DNA of 64,000 bases, from contig RYFE02000005.1 in assembly GCA_004138175.2 (NCBI GenBank), positions 62,001 to 126,000 of the forward strand, in the 5' to 3' direction. The DNA is from Chloroflexales bacterium ZM16-3 (GTDB lineage: Bacteria > Chloroflexota > Chloroflexia > Chloroflexales > Chloroflexaceae). Below the pieces are notes generated by a model that saw only the letters and a program-made list of their open reading frames with translations, ran no database searches and was not told the DNA's origin. The translations under genes were made by a program, and so were the position numbers. Within the stretch, counting starts at the first letter, position 1, and each line of letters starts with the position of its first letter. Shown here one piece after another: positions 1-11,900 of the stretch.

Positions 1-2
1 TC

Positions 3-2246
3 TGCGTGGCGAAGCGCCAGATGCCGAACCCGGCGTGGAGCGCGCGCATCCGCGAGCAGGCGTATAACAACTTCCGCCGCGAGGCCCAGCTGCTTAGCAC
101 GCTCAACACGCCTGGACACCCGAATATCCCCGAGATCTTCGAGTACCTGCCCGAGCTGCACTGCCTGGTGATGAAGTATGTCGAGGGCCGTGACCTGGGC
201 TGGGTGCTGGCCGGGCGCGGCGGGAAGCTGCCCCTCGACGAGGGGCTGGCGATCATCCGCGAGGTCTGCTCTGCGCTGGCCTATATGCACAGCCGTAGCC
301 CCGAGCCGGTGCTCCACCGCGACATTAAGCCCTCGAACATCCTGATCGACAGCGAGGGCCGGGTCTGGGTGATCGACTTCGGGCTCTCGAAGGCCACGCC
401 GGTGCAGGCAATCGCCGTCGATACCCAGCACACCCAGATGGCTGGCACCTTTGGCTTCACCCCGCCCGAGCAGTGGCGCGGCGAGGCGGTGCCACAGTCC
501 GATATCTACGCCCTCTGCGCGACCTTGCACATGGCGATCACTGGCTACCAACCGACGATGGTTCGCTCGGATATGGAGGAGTTTATGGCTGGCAGGATGC
601 TGCCATTCCCTCCCGCCCGCAGCATCGAGCCGGGTGTCCCACCGCTGGTGGAGGCGATTATCACCAAGGGCATGGCCTTCGACCCGGCCAGCCGACCCAC
701 CTCCGCGCAGCTTCTGGCCGCCCTCGATACGATCCTGAACCCGAATGCCCGCGCCGACCTGCAGGCGCCCGATGGGGCAACTCTGGCCGATGAGGCCGCC
801 CTGGCCCAGTGGGCCGAGGAGCACTGGAACCAGGCCGCGCCCTGGCTCTACAACAGCCTAGCCGACCAGGTGACGCGGCTGTGGGGGAAGAACCGCCTGG
901 CTGGCGACATCCGCGAGATCGTCACCCGCAATGCCGCTGACCAGCACGCTGGCCTCGATGATCTGCTGGCCCTGCTCGACCCTGAGGGCTACGGGGCTGT
1001 CGGCCCGCGCCTCACCGCCGACCGCCGGCTGATCGACTTCGGCCAGCTCGGCCCTGAGGATAGCCGTGAGGAGATCCTGCAGCTGAGCAACGGCGGACGA
1101 CGCTACGTGCGCGTGGAGATCCAGGTGCCGCGCTGGGTGGTGCCGAGCGCGCTGAACGCCTCGCTACCGCCTGGCCAGAGCCGACGGCTGCGGCTCTCCG
1201 CCGACATGCGCCGCGCCACCGAGTCTGGCCGCCTGCGCGACGTGGTGCTGATGCGCGACCGCTCGGGGGCCGGGTTCCGCGTTGAGCTTGAGGCCAAGCT
1301 CTCGCGCTGGGGCGCTGTGATGCAGATGATCGGCGGGGCGCGCCGGGCGAACTGGGCGGCCGGCGATGTGCGCCAGCAGCGCCAGATCGGTGCCCACCGT
1401 GGTGGGGTCTGGGCGCTGGACGTTAGCCCCGACGGACGACAGATCGCCTCGGGCGGCTGGGACCAGCGCGTGCGGCTCTGGCGAACCGCCGACGGTGCCG
1501 CCGAGGGTGCCCTCGATGACCACGGCGGCAATGTGCTATCGGTGGCCTACAGCCACGACGGGCGCTTTCTGGCGGCGGCAGGTAACGCCGAGCAGATTAA
1601 GCTCTGGGCCGTGCGCGCCCGCCGCATGGTGCAGGCGATCAGCGGACACCACAGCTATCTGGAGAGCGTCTTCTTCAGCTCCGACGGCCAGCTGATCATC
1701 TCGCACAGCGGCGACGGGCGGATCTCCCTCTGGCGTCTGCGCGATGGCTCGCTCGTCCAGGAGATCCAGCCGAAGGTTGGCGGTCAGACAATCGCCATGC
1801 ACCCCGATGGGCGCAGCGTTGCGATAGGCTGCTCCGACCACGCGGTGCGGCTGTGGGGTATTCACGAGAATACGGTGCTGGGGACGCTCGCCGGCCACAG
1901 CGGCGGGGTGAACTGCGTGGCCTATGGGCGCAGCGGCGGCCTGCTGGCCTCTGGCGACGGCACCGGGGTTGTGCGGCTATGGGATCTTGATACGGGCACC
2001 GTCCGCCATGAACTGCGCGGCCACCTGAATGCCGTGCGCTCGGTGGCGATCCACCCCGACGGGCAGACGGTGGCATCGGCCGGGGTGGACGGCAGCGTCC
2101 GGCTCTGGCGGGTGAGCGATGGCGCCTCGCTCCAGATACTCGCCGGGCACACTGGCAGCGTGCTGCGTGTGACTTTTAGCGCCACTGGGGATCTGCTGGT
2201 CTCTGGCGGCAGCGATGGGACGATCCGGCTCTGGCAGCCGGGGTGA
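3..2246 (+). CDS. Ser/Thr protein kinase with C-terminal WD40 propeller (5' truncated by window edge)
   Basis: The frame is open to the left edge. The Gly-rich ATP loop is missing, so the true start lies upstream and the GTG at 6 is not trusted. A Lys right at the edge (VAKRQM) is probably the ATP-binding lysine. HRDIKPSN near residue 103 is the catalytic loop, DFG near 125 binds metal, and PPEQW takes the place of APE. About 200 residues of likely linker and beta-sandwich follow. Seven WD40-type repeats then run from about residue 455 to the end, each with GH-xx-V, SPDG/HPDG and a closing LW. Such kinases phosphorylate Ser/Thr targets, and the propeller would be the binding or sensing module. 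No transmembrane segment is evident, so it is probably cytoplasmic. The substrate cannot be told. A hairpin with a T-tract begins directly after the stop. Confidence 0.93.
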   Translation, partial: CVAKRQMPNPAWSARIREQAYNNFRREAQLLSTLNTPGHPNIPEIFEYLPELHCLVMKYVEGRDLGWVLAGRGGKLPLDEGLAIIREVCSALAYMHSRSPEPVLHRDIKPSNILIDSEGRVWVIDFGLSKATPVQAIAVDTQHTQMAGTFGFTPPEQWRGEAVPQSDIYALCATLHMAITGYQPTMVRSDMEEFMAGRMLPFPPARSIEPGVPPLVEAIITKGMAFDPASRPTSAQLLAALDTILNPNARADLQAPDGATLADEAALAQWAEEHWNQAAPWLYNSLADQVTRLWGKNRLAGDIREIVTRNAADQHAGLDDLLALLDPEGYGAVGPRLTADRRLIDFGQLGPEDSREEILQLSNGGRRYVRVEIQVPRWVVPSALNASLPPGQSRRLRLSADMRRATESGRLRDVVLMRDRSGAGFRVELEAKLSRWGAVMQMIGGARRANWAAGDVRQQRQIGAHRGGVWALDVSPDGRQIASGGWDQRVRLWRTADGAAEGALDDHGGNVLSVAYSHDGRFLAAAGNAEQIKLWAVRARRMVQAISGHHSYLESVFFSSDGQLIISHSGDGRISLWRLRDGSLVQEIQPKVGGQTIAMHPDGRSVAIGCSDHAVRLWGIHENTVLGTLAGHSGGVNCVAYGRSGGLLASGDGTGVVRLWDLDTGTVRHELRGHLNAVRSVAIHPDGQTVASAGVDGSVRLWRVSDGASLQILAGHTGSVLRVTFSATGDLLVSGGSDGTIRLWQPG

Positions 2247-2282
2247 TGTGTGGGTGGCTTCGCCACCCACACAGATTTTTTT
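2247..2282 (+). terminator. Intrinsic terminator after the kinase gene
   Basis: A perfect 12-bp stem (TGTGTGGGTGGC and its complement) closes on a TTC triloop. The spacer GA and then a run of T follow. It begins on the base after the kinase stop codon. It belongs to the RGC-NNN-GCY hairpin set found throughout the window. Confidence 0.8.
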
Positions 2283-2347
2283 GTTGGGATTTTGGCGGCT
2301 TTGCTGCCAAAATCCCAACAAAAGCAGGCTCTGGGGCGAAGCCCCAG
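2280..2347. repeat. Two further intergenic hairpins
   Basis: The first (2280-2322) has perfect 17-bp arms starting TTTGTTGGG around an imperfect GGC/GCT tip. The second (2331-2347) is CTGGGGC-GAA-GCCCCAG. Both lie between the convergent kinase and SH3b genes. With the preceding terminator they form three stacked hairpins of unrelated stem sequence. Confidence 0.8.
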
Positions 2348-2374
2348 GACGTTGCAACATCCCTGCTGCAATCC

Positions 2375-3001
2375 TTACTCCGGGTGGGTGACGAGCTCGG
2401 AGCCGGCGACCCAGCCCTCGCGGCCATCGGTGGTGCGGATGCGCCACCAGGAGTAGCCGTCCTTCTCGACCGGGCCGATGAGCAGGGTCATCTGGGTGCC
2501 GGGGTGGAGGCTTTCGGTGACAGGCGAATCTAGGCCGGCGGTCTTGTGCATGCGCAGGTTTTTGCCGCCGGCCTTCTGCACGTAGGCGGTGGCGCCGAGG
2601 GCGAGGCCGCCTGTGGGGGCTGCGGTAGCCTTGGCACCGGCGGCGGCACTGGCGGCCGGGCTGATCCCAACCGCACCGGCGACAGCGCCGCCGAGCGAGG
2701 AGGCAGCGGCCTTGCCGGCAGCAACTGCGGCGGAGACAGAGGCAGCCGCGTTGGTCTTCATCTTGTCCATCTCATCGTGCATCTGCTTGAGCTGGGCCTG
2801 GGCGGCGGCGAGGGTCTTCGCAGCCATCGCGCTGGCCGCGTCATCGGCCTTGGCCGCCGCGAGCTGATCCTGAAGTTGCTTGATCGTCTGGGCCTGGCTG
2901 GCGATCTGATCGCTCATCGTCTTCATCGCCTGGGCGATCTGCTCCTGCTTGGCCTTCTCTTCCTCTTCCTTCTTCTTCTTGTCGTTGCCGAATCCGAACA
3001 T
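2375..3001 (-). CDS. SH3b-domain protein with coiled-coil N-terminus
   Basis: 208 aa from the ATG at 3001, which has GGAG six to seven bases upstream. The frame stays open further 5', but that part has no ribosome site and an unlike composition. It begins MFGFGNDKKKKEEEE, with no signal peptide visible. A coiled-coil region (about residues 5-80) is rich in Q, K, E and A. An Ala/Gly-rich stretch follows. The last ~70 residues resemble a bacterial SH3 domain (GTQMTLLIGP, WWRIRTTDGREGWV), a fold that usually binds peptides or cell-wall glycans. With no export signal, a cytoplasmic scaffolding role is as likely as a wall role. The function is not established. Confidence 0.85.
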   Translation of the reverse strand: MFGFGNDKKKKEEEEKAKQEQIAQAMKTMSDQIASQAQTIKQLQDQLAAAKADDAASAMAAKTLAAAQAQLKQMHDEMDKMKTNAAASVSAAVAAGKAAASSLGGAVAGAVGISPAASAAAGAKATAAPTGGLALGATAYVQKAGGKNLRMHKTAGLDSPVTESLHPGTQMTLLIGPVEKDGYSWWRIRTTDGREGWVAGSELVTHPE

Positions 3002-3399
3002 GGGTATCTCCTTACGTATGATGACGAAGTGACTGGCTGGCTGACGCGAAACTGTCGCCTGAAAAACGCTCCGGTCCAGGTCGTCGGCAGAGCAGTGACG
3101 GAGTGGCATGAAAGGCCACATGTAGGCGCGGGACGGGGCGAACTGGGTATTTGGCTCGATTGTCCGCAGCAAAATATGCGCGGGCGGGTTGCCGGTTGAG
3201 GAAGTGAGGATGCGCCTAGGAATGGTACCACAAAGGCCCACATCCTGAAAGAGAGGGGAAGGCAAAACGAGGGCTGTTGCAACGTCGCTGGGGCGTAGCC
3301 ACGGATCTCATTTCTATTGGGGCAGTAGCGCATACGTAACACTGTCACGCTTCGCTTCGCTCAGCGTGACAGTACGAGTTTTGCGGTATTGCGGCGAGG
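3002..3399. other. Gene-free stretch with one palindromic repeat
   Basis: There is no credible gene. It holds the upstream region of the SH3b gene, one GTTGCAAC octamer (3276-3283), and a GAGCGAAGCG-type palindrome at 3341-3373 followed by the flank TTTTGCGGTATTG. Confidence 0.7.
3341..3373. repeat. GAGCGAAGCG-family palindrome, copy 1
   Basis: Arms ACTGTCACGCT and AGCGTGACAGT (11 bp) surround the core TCGCTTCGCTC. The flank TTTTGCGGTATTG at 3379-3391 recurs next to the copies near 17443 and 47981. It lies downstream of the HEAT-repeat gene's end, so it may also stop transcription. Confidence 0.8.
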
Positions 3400-3930
3400 C
3401 TAATGCAGGCCGTAGGTGCGCAGCTCGTCGAGCGCCGTGTGGGCGGCGAGGGGGACGGTGAGGCTGGCCTCGACGCCTTCGAGCGCATGCATCACCGGAG
3501 CGATGATCGGGGTGAGGTCGCCGGACATCAGGGTGCGAAAGACGTGGTGCGCGCCTGATCGCAGGTTGGTCTCGTCCCAGCCCTCGCTCTGGAGGGCGCG
3601 CATCAGGGGCACCAGGGATATGTTGCCGAGGGCGCAGAGTGCCTCGGCCGCCACCCAGCGCACATCGCCCATATCGTCCTCAAGGGCGCGCACGAGGGCC
3701 GGGGCCGCGTCGGGGTCGCGCATCACGCGCAGGCAGCGGGTGGACTCAAGGCGCACCCGGCTGCGCGGGTCGCTCAGGGCGGCGATCAGCGCGGGAGATG
3801 CCTGCCGACCCAGGCGGGTCAGCTTCATGCATAGCGCGTCGCGGGTTGCGGGGCTGCTATCATCGAGTTCGTCAATATACTGGCGGATCTGCTCATCGGT
3901 CTCATCGTAGGTGATCGGGTCCTGCTCCAT
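3400..3930 (-). CDS. HEAT-repeat protein
   Basis: 176 aa from the ATG at 3930, with AAAGGA eight bases upstream. An upstream in-frame ATG at 3963 lacks such a site. About three HEAT-type helical pairs are visible (SPALIAALSDPRSRVRLES, AAPALVRALEDDMGDVRWVA, SLVPLMRAL). The pattern resembles PBS-lyase-like HEAT repeats, which bind proteins. The N-terminus is acidic (DETDEQIRQYIDELDD). No enzyme motif, signal peptide or membrane segment is seen, so it is probably a cytoplasmic adaptor. The gene is divergent from the debranching-enzyme gene and shares a 270-bp upstream region with it. The partner is unknown. Confidence 0.85.
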   Translation of the reverse strand: MEQDPITYDETDEQIRQYIDELDDSSPATRDALCMKLTRLGRQASPALIAALSDPRSRVRLESTRCLRVMRDPDAAPALVRALEDDMGDVRWVAAEALCALGNISLVPLMRALQSEGWDETNLRSGAHHVFRTLMSGDLTPIIAPVMHALEGVEASLTVPLAAHTALDELRTYGLH

Positions 3931-4136
3931 GGCCTTTGTCCTTTCATACACGCCAACAACCATCTGCTCCGGCCTGGCGTGCCGCGCCTGTCAGGTCGCC
4001 CTGGAGCGACGTGCGCGTCGGTCGAACAAACAGCCTGGTCTTCCTTGAGTGCAGCACATATTGCGCTCGCAAGATCTGTGCCAGGCAGATGGCCGCGCGC
4101 ACATCCTCTCACCGCATGGCGCGCATGGCAGGGATG

Positions 4137-4166
4137 TTGCAACCCCCAACCCACGTGAGGTACACT
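4137..4166 (+). promoter_or_regulatory. Candidate sigma-70-type promoter for the debranching-enzyme fusion
   Basis: TTGCAA (4137-4142) and TACACT (4161-4166) are 18 bp apart and end 35 bp before the ATG at 4202. The match is moderate. The -35 hexamer overlaps one copy of the octamer GTTGCAAC. Confidence 0.4.
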
Positions 4167-4201
4167 GGTGGCAGTCACCGCCGACCAATCAGCGAGACCC
4201 C

Positions 4202-7085
<2,884 letters not shown>

Positions 7086-7087
<2 letters not shown>

Positions 7088-7136
7088 TTGATTGCAGATT
7101 GTAGATTGAGCCTACGCCAATCTGCAATCTGCAATC
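7086..7136. repeat. Heptad array (CAATCTG)n with inverted arms
   Basis: The left arm holds units read as GATTGCA/GATTGTA. A short CCTACGC-type loop follows. The right arm is CAATCTG-CAATCTG-CAATC. The array starts at the debranching-enzyme stop codon: the TGA leads straight into TGATTGATTGCAG. Confidence 0.9.
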
Positions 7137-7150
7137 GCCTCGTAGAGGCG

Positions 7151-8056
7151 CTACGCCGTAAGGCCGAGCGAGCGCAGCTCTGCCGCGCCAGGGATATTCT
7201 CGTGCGGCGAGAACTGGAAGCCGTGCCAGAATCCTGCGAGCCGGGTTCGCGGAAGGCTCGGCGCGCCCGCGCCACGCAGCGCCCGCATCATGCCGCGCAG
7301 CAGCAGCTTCGTCTCGCGGGCCATAAACCAGCCGGCCGCCAGCAGATCGCCCCGGCGTGCGGCCCGGCCGAAGATCGCCCCGTTGCCGTAGTCGTACTCG
7401 TCGAGCAGGGTATCGGCCAGCGCCCCGGCCCGGAAGCCGTAGGTGTGGGTGACCTGAATATGCGGGCAGCCCTTCCAGCGGGCGCCGCTGCGCACGATCC
7501 GCAGCACGATATCGCCGTCGTCGGAGCTCTTCAGCACGCCGCCCGGGCCGCACAGCTCATCGTAGCCGCCGATACGATCAAAGAGCGCCCGGCGCATCGC
7601 GAAATTGGCATTCGCGGCCATCAGCACCAGCTGCCAGCCGGTCATACCCTTGAAGGGCGTGAACTCGGGAATGTAGCCGGCGGATCGGTCGTACTCGGGG
7701 GCCACCAGCGCGCCGCTGATGAACTGTAGCTCGGCGTCGGCATTGAACTCGGCGGCGATCTTCGCCAGCCAGCCAGCCTCGGCGGTCACATCATCATCTG
7801 TGAAGGCGATCACCTCGCCTTTGCCGGCGGCGATGCCTAGGTTGCGGGCCGCTGACGCGCCGAGGCGCGGCGTCTTGATATAGCGGAAGCGCGGATCGGC
7901 CATAAAGCCCGCCAGCGCCACCCGGCTTGCGTCATCTTTAGACTGATCGACCACGATAACCTCGAAGTTCTCGTAGTCCCCTGCAAAAATGCTCCGCACC
8001 GTCTGGCCGACGGTCTGCGGTCGCTGATATGTTGGTATAACGACTGAGATCTGCAT
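7151..8056 (-). CDS. Family 2 glycosyltransferase
   Basis: 301 aa from the ATG at 8056, preceded by AGGGGG. It opens with the GT2 signature VVIPTYQRP and has VVDQSKDD near residue 37. The nucleotide/metal-binding DDD lies at 87-89 (AFTDDDVTAEAGW). NANFAMRR and GGYDELCGPGG are typical of the acceptor half. It is a GT-A fold inverting enzyme using a nucleotide sugar, probably at the inner membrane face, although no membrane helix is obvious. It is followed on the same strand by the GT4 gene's neighbourhood, and both probably act in surface glycan assembly. Donor and acceptor cannot be told. Confidence 0.92.
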   Translation of the reverse strand: MQISVVIPTYQRPQTVGQTVRSIFAGDYENFEVIVVDQSKDDASRVALAGFMADPRFRYIKTPRLGASAARNLGIAAGKGEVIAFTDDDVTAEAGWLAKIAAEFNADAELQFISGALVAPEYDRSAGYIPEFTPFKGMTGWQLVLMAANANFAMRRALFDRIGGYDELCGPGGVLKSSDDGDIVLRIVRSGARWKGCPHIQVTHTYGFRAGALADTLLDEYDYGNGAIFGRAARRGDLLAAGWFMARETKLLLRGMMRALRGAGAPSLPRTRLAGFWHGFQFSPHENIPGAAELRSLGLTA

Positions 8057-8198
8057 GATATCCCCCTGGAACACTACGCATCTATCACCGAGATTTGTCT
8101 GTGACAAGCGTAGCAAGTATCCAAAGGAGGGTCAAGCACCTGAGTGCAACACCATCAACACCTAGGTGTGCGCGTCTACAGCGTCGTCGCCGACGCGG

Positions 8199-9452
8199 CT
8201 AGGGGCGGCGCAGCCCCGCGTAGAGCTCCTCGTACCTCGGCACCAGCGCGGACACGGCGTAGCGGGCGCGGGCCAGATCGCGAGCCGTGCTGCCGAGCCG
8301 CCGAGCCTCGGCGGGGTTGTGGAGTAGCTCCCGCAGGCGCGCGGCGAAGGCCCGCGGCGTGGCCGCCAGCGCGCCGTTCACCCCGTCGGCGATGATGTCG
8401 GGCGTGCCGCCGGTGGGCATTGCCAGGATGGGCGCGCCCACGCTGGACGCCTCCAGCAGCACCCGGCTCAGCGGCTCGCCCCAGGCCGACGGGAAGAGCA
8501 GCAGGTCGCAGCGGGCCATCAGCCGCAGCAGCTCGTCGTGCCCGGCCCAGTCGAGGAAGCGCACGCGCACCCCCAGCGCCTCCAGATCACGGGCCAGCCC
8601 GCCGCGCAGCGCCCCGTCGCCCGCCACCACCAAGGTGAAGGGCGGCGCGCCCAGATCGCACAGCTCGCGGAAGATCGCCGGGAGCAGCCCGGCCCCCTTG
8701 TTCGGCTCCAGCTTCCCCGCGAAGAGCAGCAGCGGCCCCTCCACCTGCGTCTCTGCCGACGCGGCCACGACCCAATCGACGGCGGCGAAGTCCACCATAT
8801 GCGGCAGGACGTGCAGGCGCTCGGGGGCGACGATCCCGGCTAGGCGGCGGGCGATGTAGCCGCTACAGGCGATCACCGCGTCGGCCCTGGCCAGGAAGGC
8901 TGCGCGGCGGCGCAGGTGCGCCAGCATGTAGGGGATGGCTGGCATGGCCAGCGCCCCGCGCAGCGGGCCGAGCCGTGCGGGCAGATCAGTCGCCAGGCTG
9001 GCCCTGCTCGCCGCCGGGTGCGGCAGCCTGTCGCCGTGCAGCCCCGTGGCGAAATAGTCCCAGGGCCAGTGGTCGCGCACCGTGACGACAACCGGCGCGC
9101 CGAGGCGGCGGCCCGCCAGGACGGCGGCGGGGGCGGCCTGCACATGCTGGGCGTGAATCACGTCGGGCCGCCCGGCAGATGCGACGACGATGGCGTCGGC
9201 CAGGCGCGGCCAGAGCCGCTCGTGGCGGAAGTAGTTCTGCACGATCGGTATCGACGGAGCGCGGTAGCCGACCCGCAGGGCAGGAACGCCGAGCGCGTCG
9301 TAGGGCGAGACGCCGGGGCGGCCGCGCGCGGGCACCACCGCCGTCACCATATGGCCGCGCCCGAGCAGGGCCAGCGCCAGGGCGTGGCTGCTCCAGGCCG
9401 CGCCGCCCTTCCCTGTCGGCGGGAATACATCGCTGGGGATGATGATCTGCAT
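8199..9452 (-). CDS. Family 4 glycosyltransferase
   Basis: 417 aa from the ATG at 9452 (MQIIIPSDVFPPTGKGGAA). The open frame extends 5' but that part is low-complexity read-through. It has a two-Rossmann GT-B layout: a Gly-rich N-terminal loop (PTGKGGAAW), a hinge before VEGPLLLFAGKLEPNKGAGL, and a C-terminal donor site LLFPSAWGEPLSRVLLEAS with the E-x7-E pattern, then GGTPDIIADGVNG. It is a retaining transferase using a nucleotide sugar in surface polysaccharide synthesis. The ribosome site is weak. A long hairpin (9461-9513) sits just 5' of the start. Confidence 0.92.
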   Translation of the reverse strand: MQIIIPSDVFPPTGKGGAAWSSHALALALLGRGHMVTAVVPARGRPGVSPYDALGVPALRVGYRAPSIPIVQNYFRHERLWPRLADAIVVASAGRPDVIHAQHVQAAPAAVLAGRRLGAPVVVTVRDHWPWDYFATGLHGDRLPHPAASRASLATDLPARLGPLRGALAMPAIPYMLAHLRRRAAFLARADAVIACSGYIARRLAGIVAPERLHVLPHMVDFAAVDWVVAASAETQVEGPLLLFAGKLEPNKGAGLLPAIFRELCDLGAPPFTLVVAGDGALRGGLARDLEALGVRVRFLDWAGHDELLRLMARCDLLLFPSAWGEPLSRVLLEASSVGAPILAMPTGGTPDIIADGVNGALAATPRAFAARLRELLHNPAEARRLGSTARDLARARYAVSALVPRYEELYAGLRRP

Positions 9453-9460
9453 CAAAATCT

Positions 9461-9513
9461 CTGTGCTATTGCTGGACGCACCAGCGACGCTGGTGCGTCC
9501 AACAATAGCACAG
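9461..9513. repeat. Long hairpin with GAC triloop
   Basis: 25-bp arms (one mismatch) starting CTGTGCTATTG close on AGC-GAC-GCT. It lies between two minus-strand genes, eight bases before the downstream gene's start codon. It could attenuate or terminate transcription into the GT4 gene. On the minus strand only a short T4 follows. Confidence 0.8.
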
Positions 9514-9528
9514 TTTTTGGGCCGGGCC

Positions 9529-9562
9529 GCCGTAGGGGCGCGTCGCGACGCGCCCCTACGGC
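9529..9562. repeat. 34-bp perfect palindrome, copy 1
   Basis: GCCGTAGGGGCGCGTCG meets its exact complement with no loop. The TAG stop of the minus-strand gene lies inside it. A 24-bp copy occurs at 11877-11900. Confidence 0.9.
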
Positions 9563-11868
9563 AGCTTCTCTCCAGCCAGCGGTGCCCACACCGAGTCCGG
9601 GGATCGCTGCGCGAGGCCGCGCCATATCTCCTGGGACGATCCCGCGTCGCCCGTGTAGGCCAGCGCCAGCCCGCGCAGGTAATCGGCGGCCTCCTGCTGC
9701 CAGGCCAGATAGAACTCACGCTGGTAGCCATTCGCTGGCTCCACCGGGGCGAAGTCGGCGAGCATCTGGAGCGCCCGCCGCGGCTCGTCCGCGCCGAAGA
9801 GCACCTCTATCAGCCTACTCACCTCCACTGGATCCTCGACCGGCGGCTCGATCCGGCGCAGCTCGCCATCCTGTAGCGCGTAGATCCAGCTGCCCAATGC
9901 CTGCCCTTGCGCGTCGATCATGCGCGCACGCAGACGGCTGCTGCCGTCGGCCTGCGGCTCGGCCAGGACTTCCTCGGCCCGGCCCTGCTCGGTGAACGGC
10001 GTCATTAGCGGGCTGGGGTCGAGCTCTTCACGCTGGATGCGGAAGCGGTCCCCGGCCCACTCCATTAGCACAAGCTCTTGCGTCGCGACGAGCAGCAGCT
10101 CCGGCCTGCCGTTGGCATCCAGATCGCTCACGCGCACATCCTGGTAGTGCTGGTAGTCCCGATACTCATACCCCTGCTCCGTCCCGGTTGAGCCGAGCGG
10201 GTAGCCCTGGGGCGCAAACAGCGGCCGGTACTGATCCTCCGCCGAGAGCCAGGCCCAGGGCGTGCGCACGCCGCCGTAGTCGAGCACCCCGATCAGGTCG
10301 GCGATCTGGTCGCCGTTCAGATCGTAGTCGGCTGAGAGCAGCTGCCAGCCCAGCCCGACCCGATCTAGCTGACTGGTGAGCGGCTCGTCGCGGCCCCAGG
10401 GCAGCAGGGGCAGCAGCACGCGCGGGTCGCACTGATCTTGCCAGCTGAAGGCGGCCTCAATCCCACCGCCGCCCGTATGTAGCTGCCAGTCGGGGATAAG
10501 CTTGGGCAGCGCGATGCAGACGCGGAAGATATCCTGGCGCTGCTAGGCCAGCGGCAGCAGCTGGCGCGCGACCTCGGCATGCGCTGTGTCGGGAAATTGC
10601 CGCTCTAGCTGCTGCCACGCCTGGCGGGCGGCGGCCACATCCCCCAGCAGCAGCTGGGCCATGCCCAGCCGAAGCCGGGCGTAGGGGCGGTAGTCGATCT
10701 TCTCGCGCGTCTCGGGCACTGTGGCCCGGTTGGCCACCGGCGCGATGAACTCCAGCGCCTCGCTCAGCCGGCGCGCGTAGGTCAGCCGCTGCGACCATTG
10801 CAGGAACAGGGTGTCGGTCTCAATCTCGGCATACGGCACCCCCTGCCGGGGCGGATCGTCGGCCTGCGCCGGCGAGAGGCTGCTAGAAACCCGCACCGGC
10901 GCGAACTCGCCGTTGATCGGCGCGAAGTACACTGCGTAGCTGATAAATGGCTCGAACATACTGCTCCCGCCCTGACTACCGATCAGCTCGGCCACGCCGC
11001 CGCCCAGATCCTGAAGCGTCCAGCCACGATGGACGGTATTCACTGCGGCCGGCAGCAGATCCCACCAGGCCCCGGCCCGCCAGGAGAAGACGTGCAGATG
11101 CTCGAAGCATTGTGATGCGCCGCAGATCGTCATCTGGTAGACCACATCGGCGCGGCCGTCGCCGTTCACGTCCTGCACGGCCAGGATCTCCGGCTCCAGC
11201 GGCGCAGACCTGCTATCTACCAGGGTCGGCAAGCGCTCGATCTGGTAGGTGTTGGCGACCCGATGGACCCAGCGCAGCCCGCCCTCGCGCTCAACCACCT
11301 GCGGCGGCCCGATATGGAAGGCCACCAGGTAGTCAGGGACCGTATCGGCGTCCAGATCTGTTACCTGGATCGTGCCGTGCGGCTGCCAGCCCTCGGCGAA
11401 CCCTGGCGGCAGCTGGCCGCCGGCGGCGGCAATCGGCTGGCGCAGCGCCTCGTCGAGCCAGCGGTCGACAAACCAGTCCAGCGGCAGCCGGCCGCCTTCC
11501 TCAGTCCCCATCAGATCAATCACCCGCTCGGTCAGCTCGGTGCGCCGCGGGCTCTGCGGGTACTGGTGCAGATACTCAAAGATGCGCACGCTGTAGGGCA
11601 GGCTACAGTAGAGAGAGCGCTCGTCGCCACAGCGCCGGTCGGGGTTCGCGCGCAGCAGCTCCTCGGCCAGCGCGGCCGGGTCAACCGGCGTGGGCGATGG
11701 CGCGGCGGTCGGCGGCGGCAGCGTGGGTGTGACCGTGTGTACTGGTGTGGCGGATGCGGCCGGGGTGGCTGGCACGGGCGCGGCGGCGCAAGACGCGGCG
11801 GCGAGCAGAACAATGAGCAGGAGGCTGCGCAGGAAGCCGTGGAATCGGCGGGGCATTAAGAGCCTCAT
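9556..11868 (-). pseudogene. Secreted FG-GAP/VCBS-like lipoprotein interrupted by an in-frame amber codon
   Basis: One frame runs 770 codons from 11868 to 9556 with a single internal TAG at 10543-10545. The upstream part (441 aa) has a lipoprotein signal with LAAASC and a Thr/Pro-rich linker. It has FG-GAP-like calcium loops (VQDVNGDGRADVV, VTDLDADTVPDYL) and a TPR-like end. The part after the TAG (41 residues before the first Met, then 287) has the same character (SADYDLNGDQIADLIG, VSDLDANGRPELLL). The residues just past the stop (QRQDIFRVCIALPKL) read as protein, not junk. A CAG-to-TAG change would explain it. Alternatives are two genes, the second starting at ATG 10419, or a sequencing error. 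The C-terminus ends inside a palindrome. Confidence 0.75.
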
Positions 11869-11876
11869 CGGATAGG

Positions 11877-11900
11877 AGGGGCGCGTCGCGACGCGCCCCT
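11877..11900. repeat. Perfect palindrome, copy 2
   Basis: AGGGGCGCGTCG meets its complement, identical to the core of the palindrome at 9529-9562. It again contains most of the TAG stop codon of the gene ending there (11899-11901). Confidence 0.9.

Noticed and set aside
10543-10545. UAG recoded as pyrrolysine
   Set aside because: No pyl gene is seen, and a single C-to-T change in a Gln codon is simpler.
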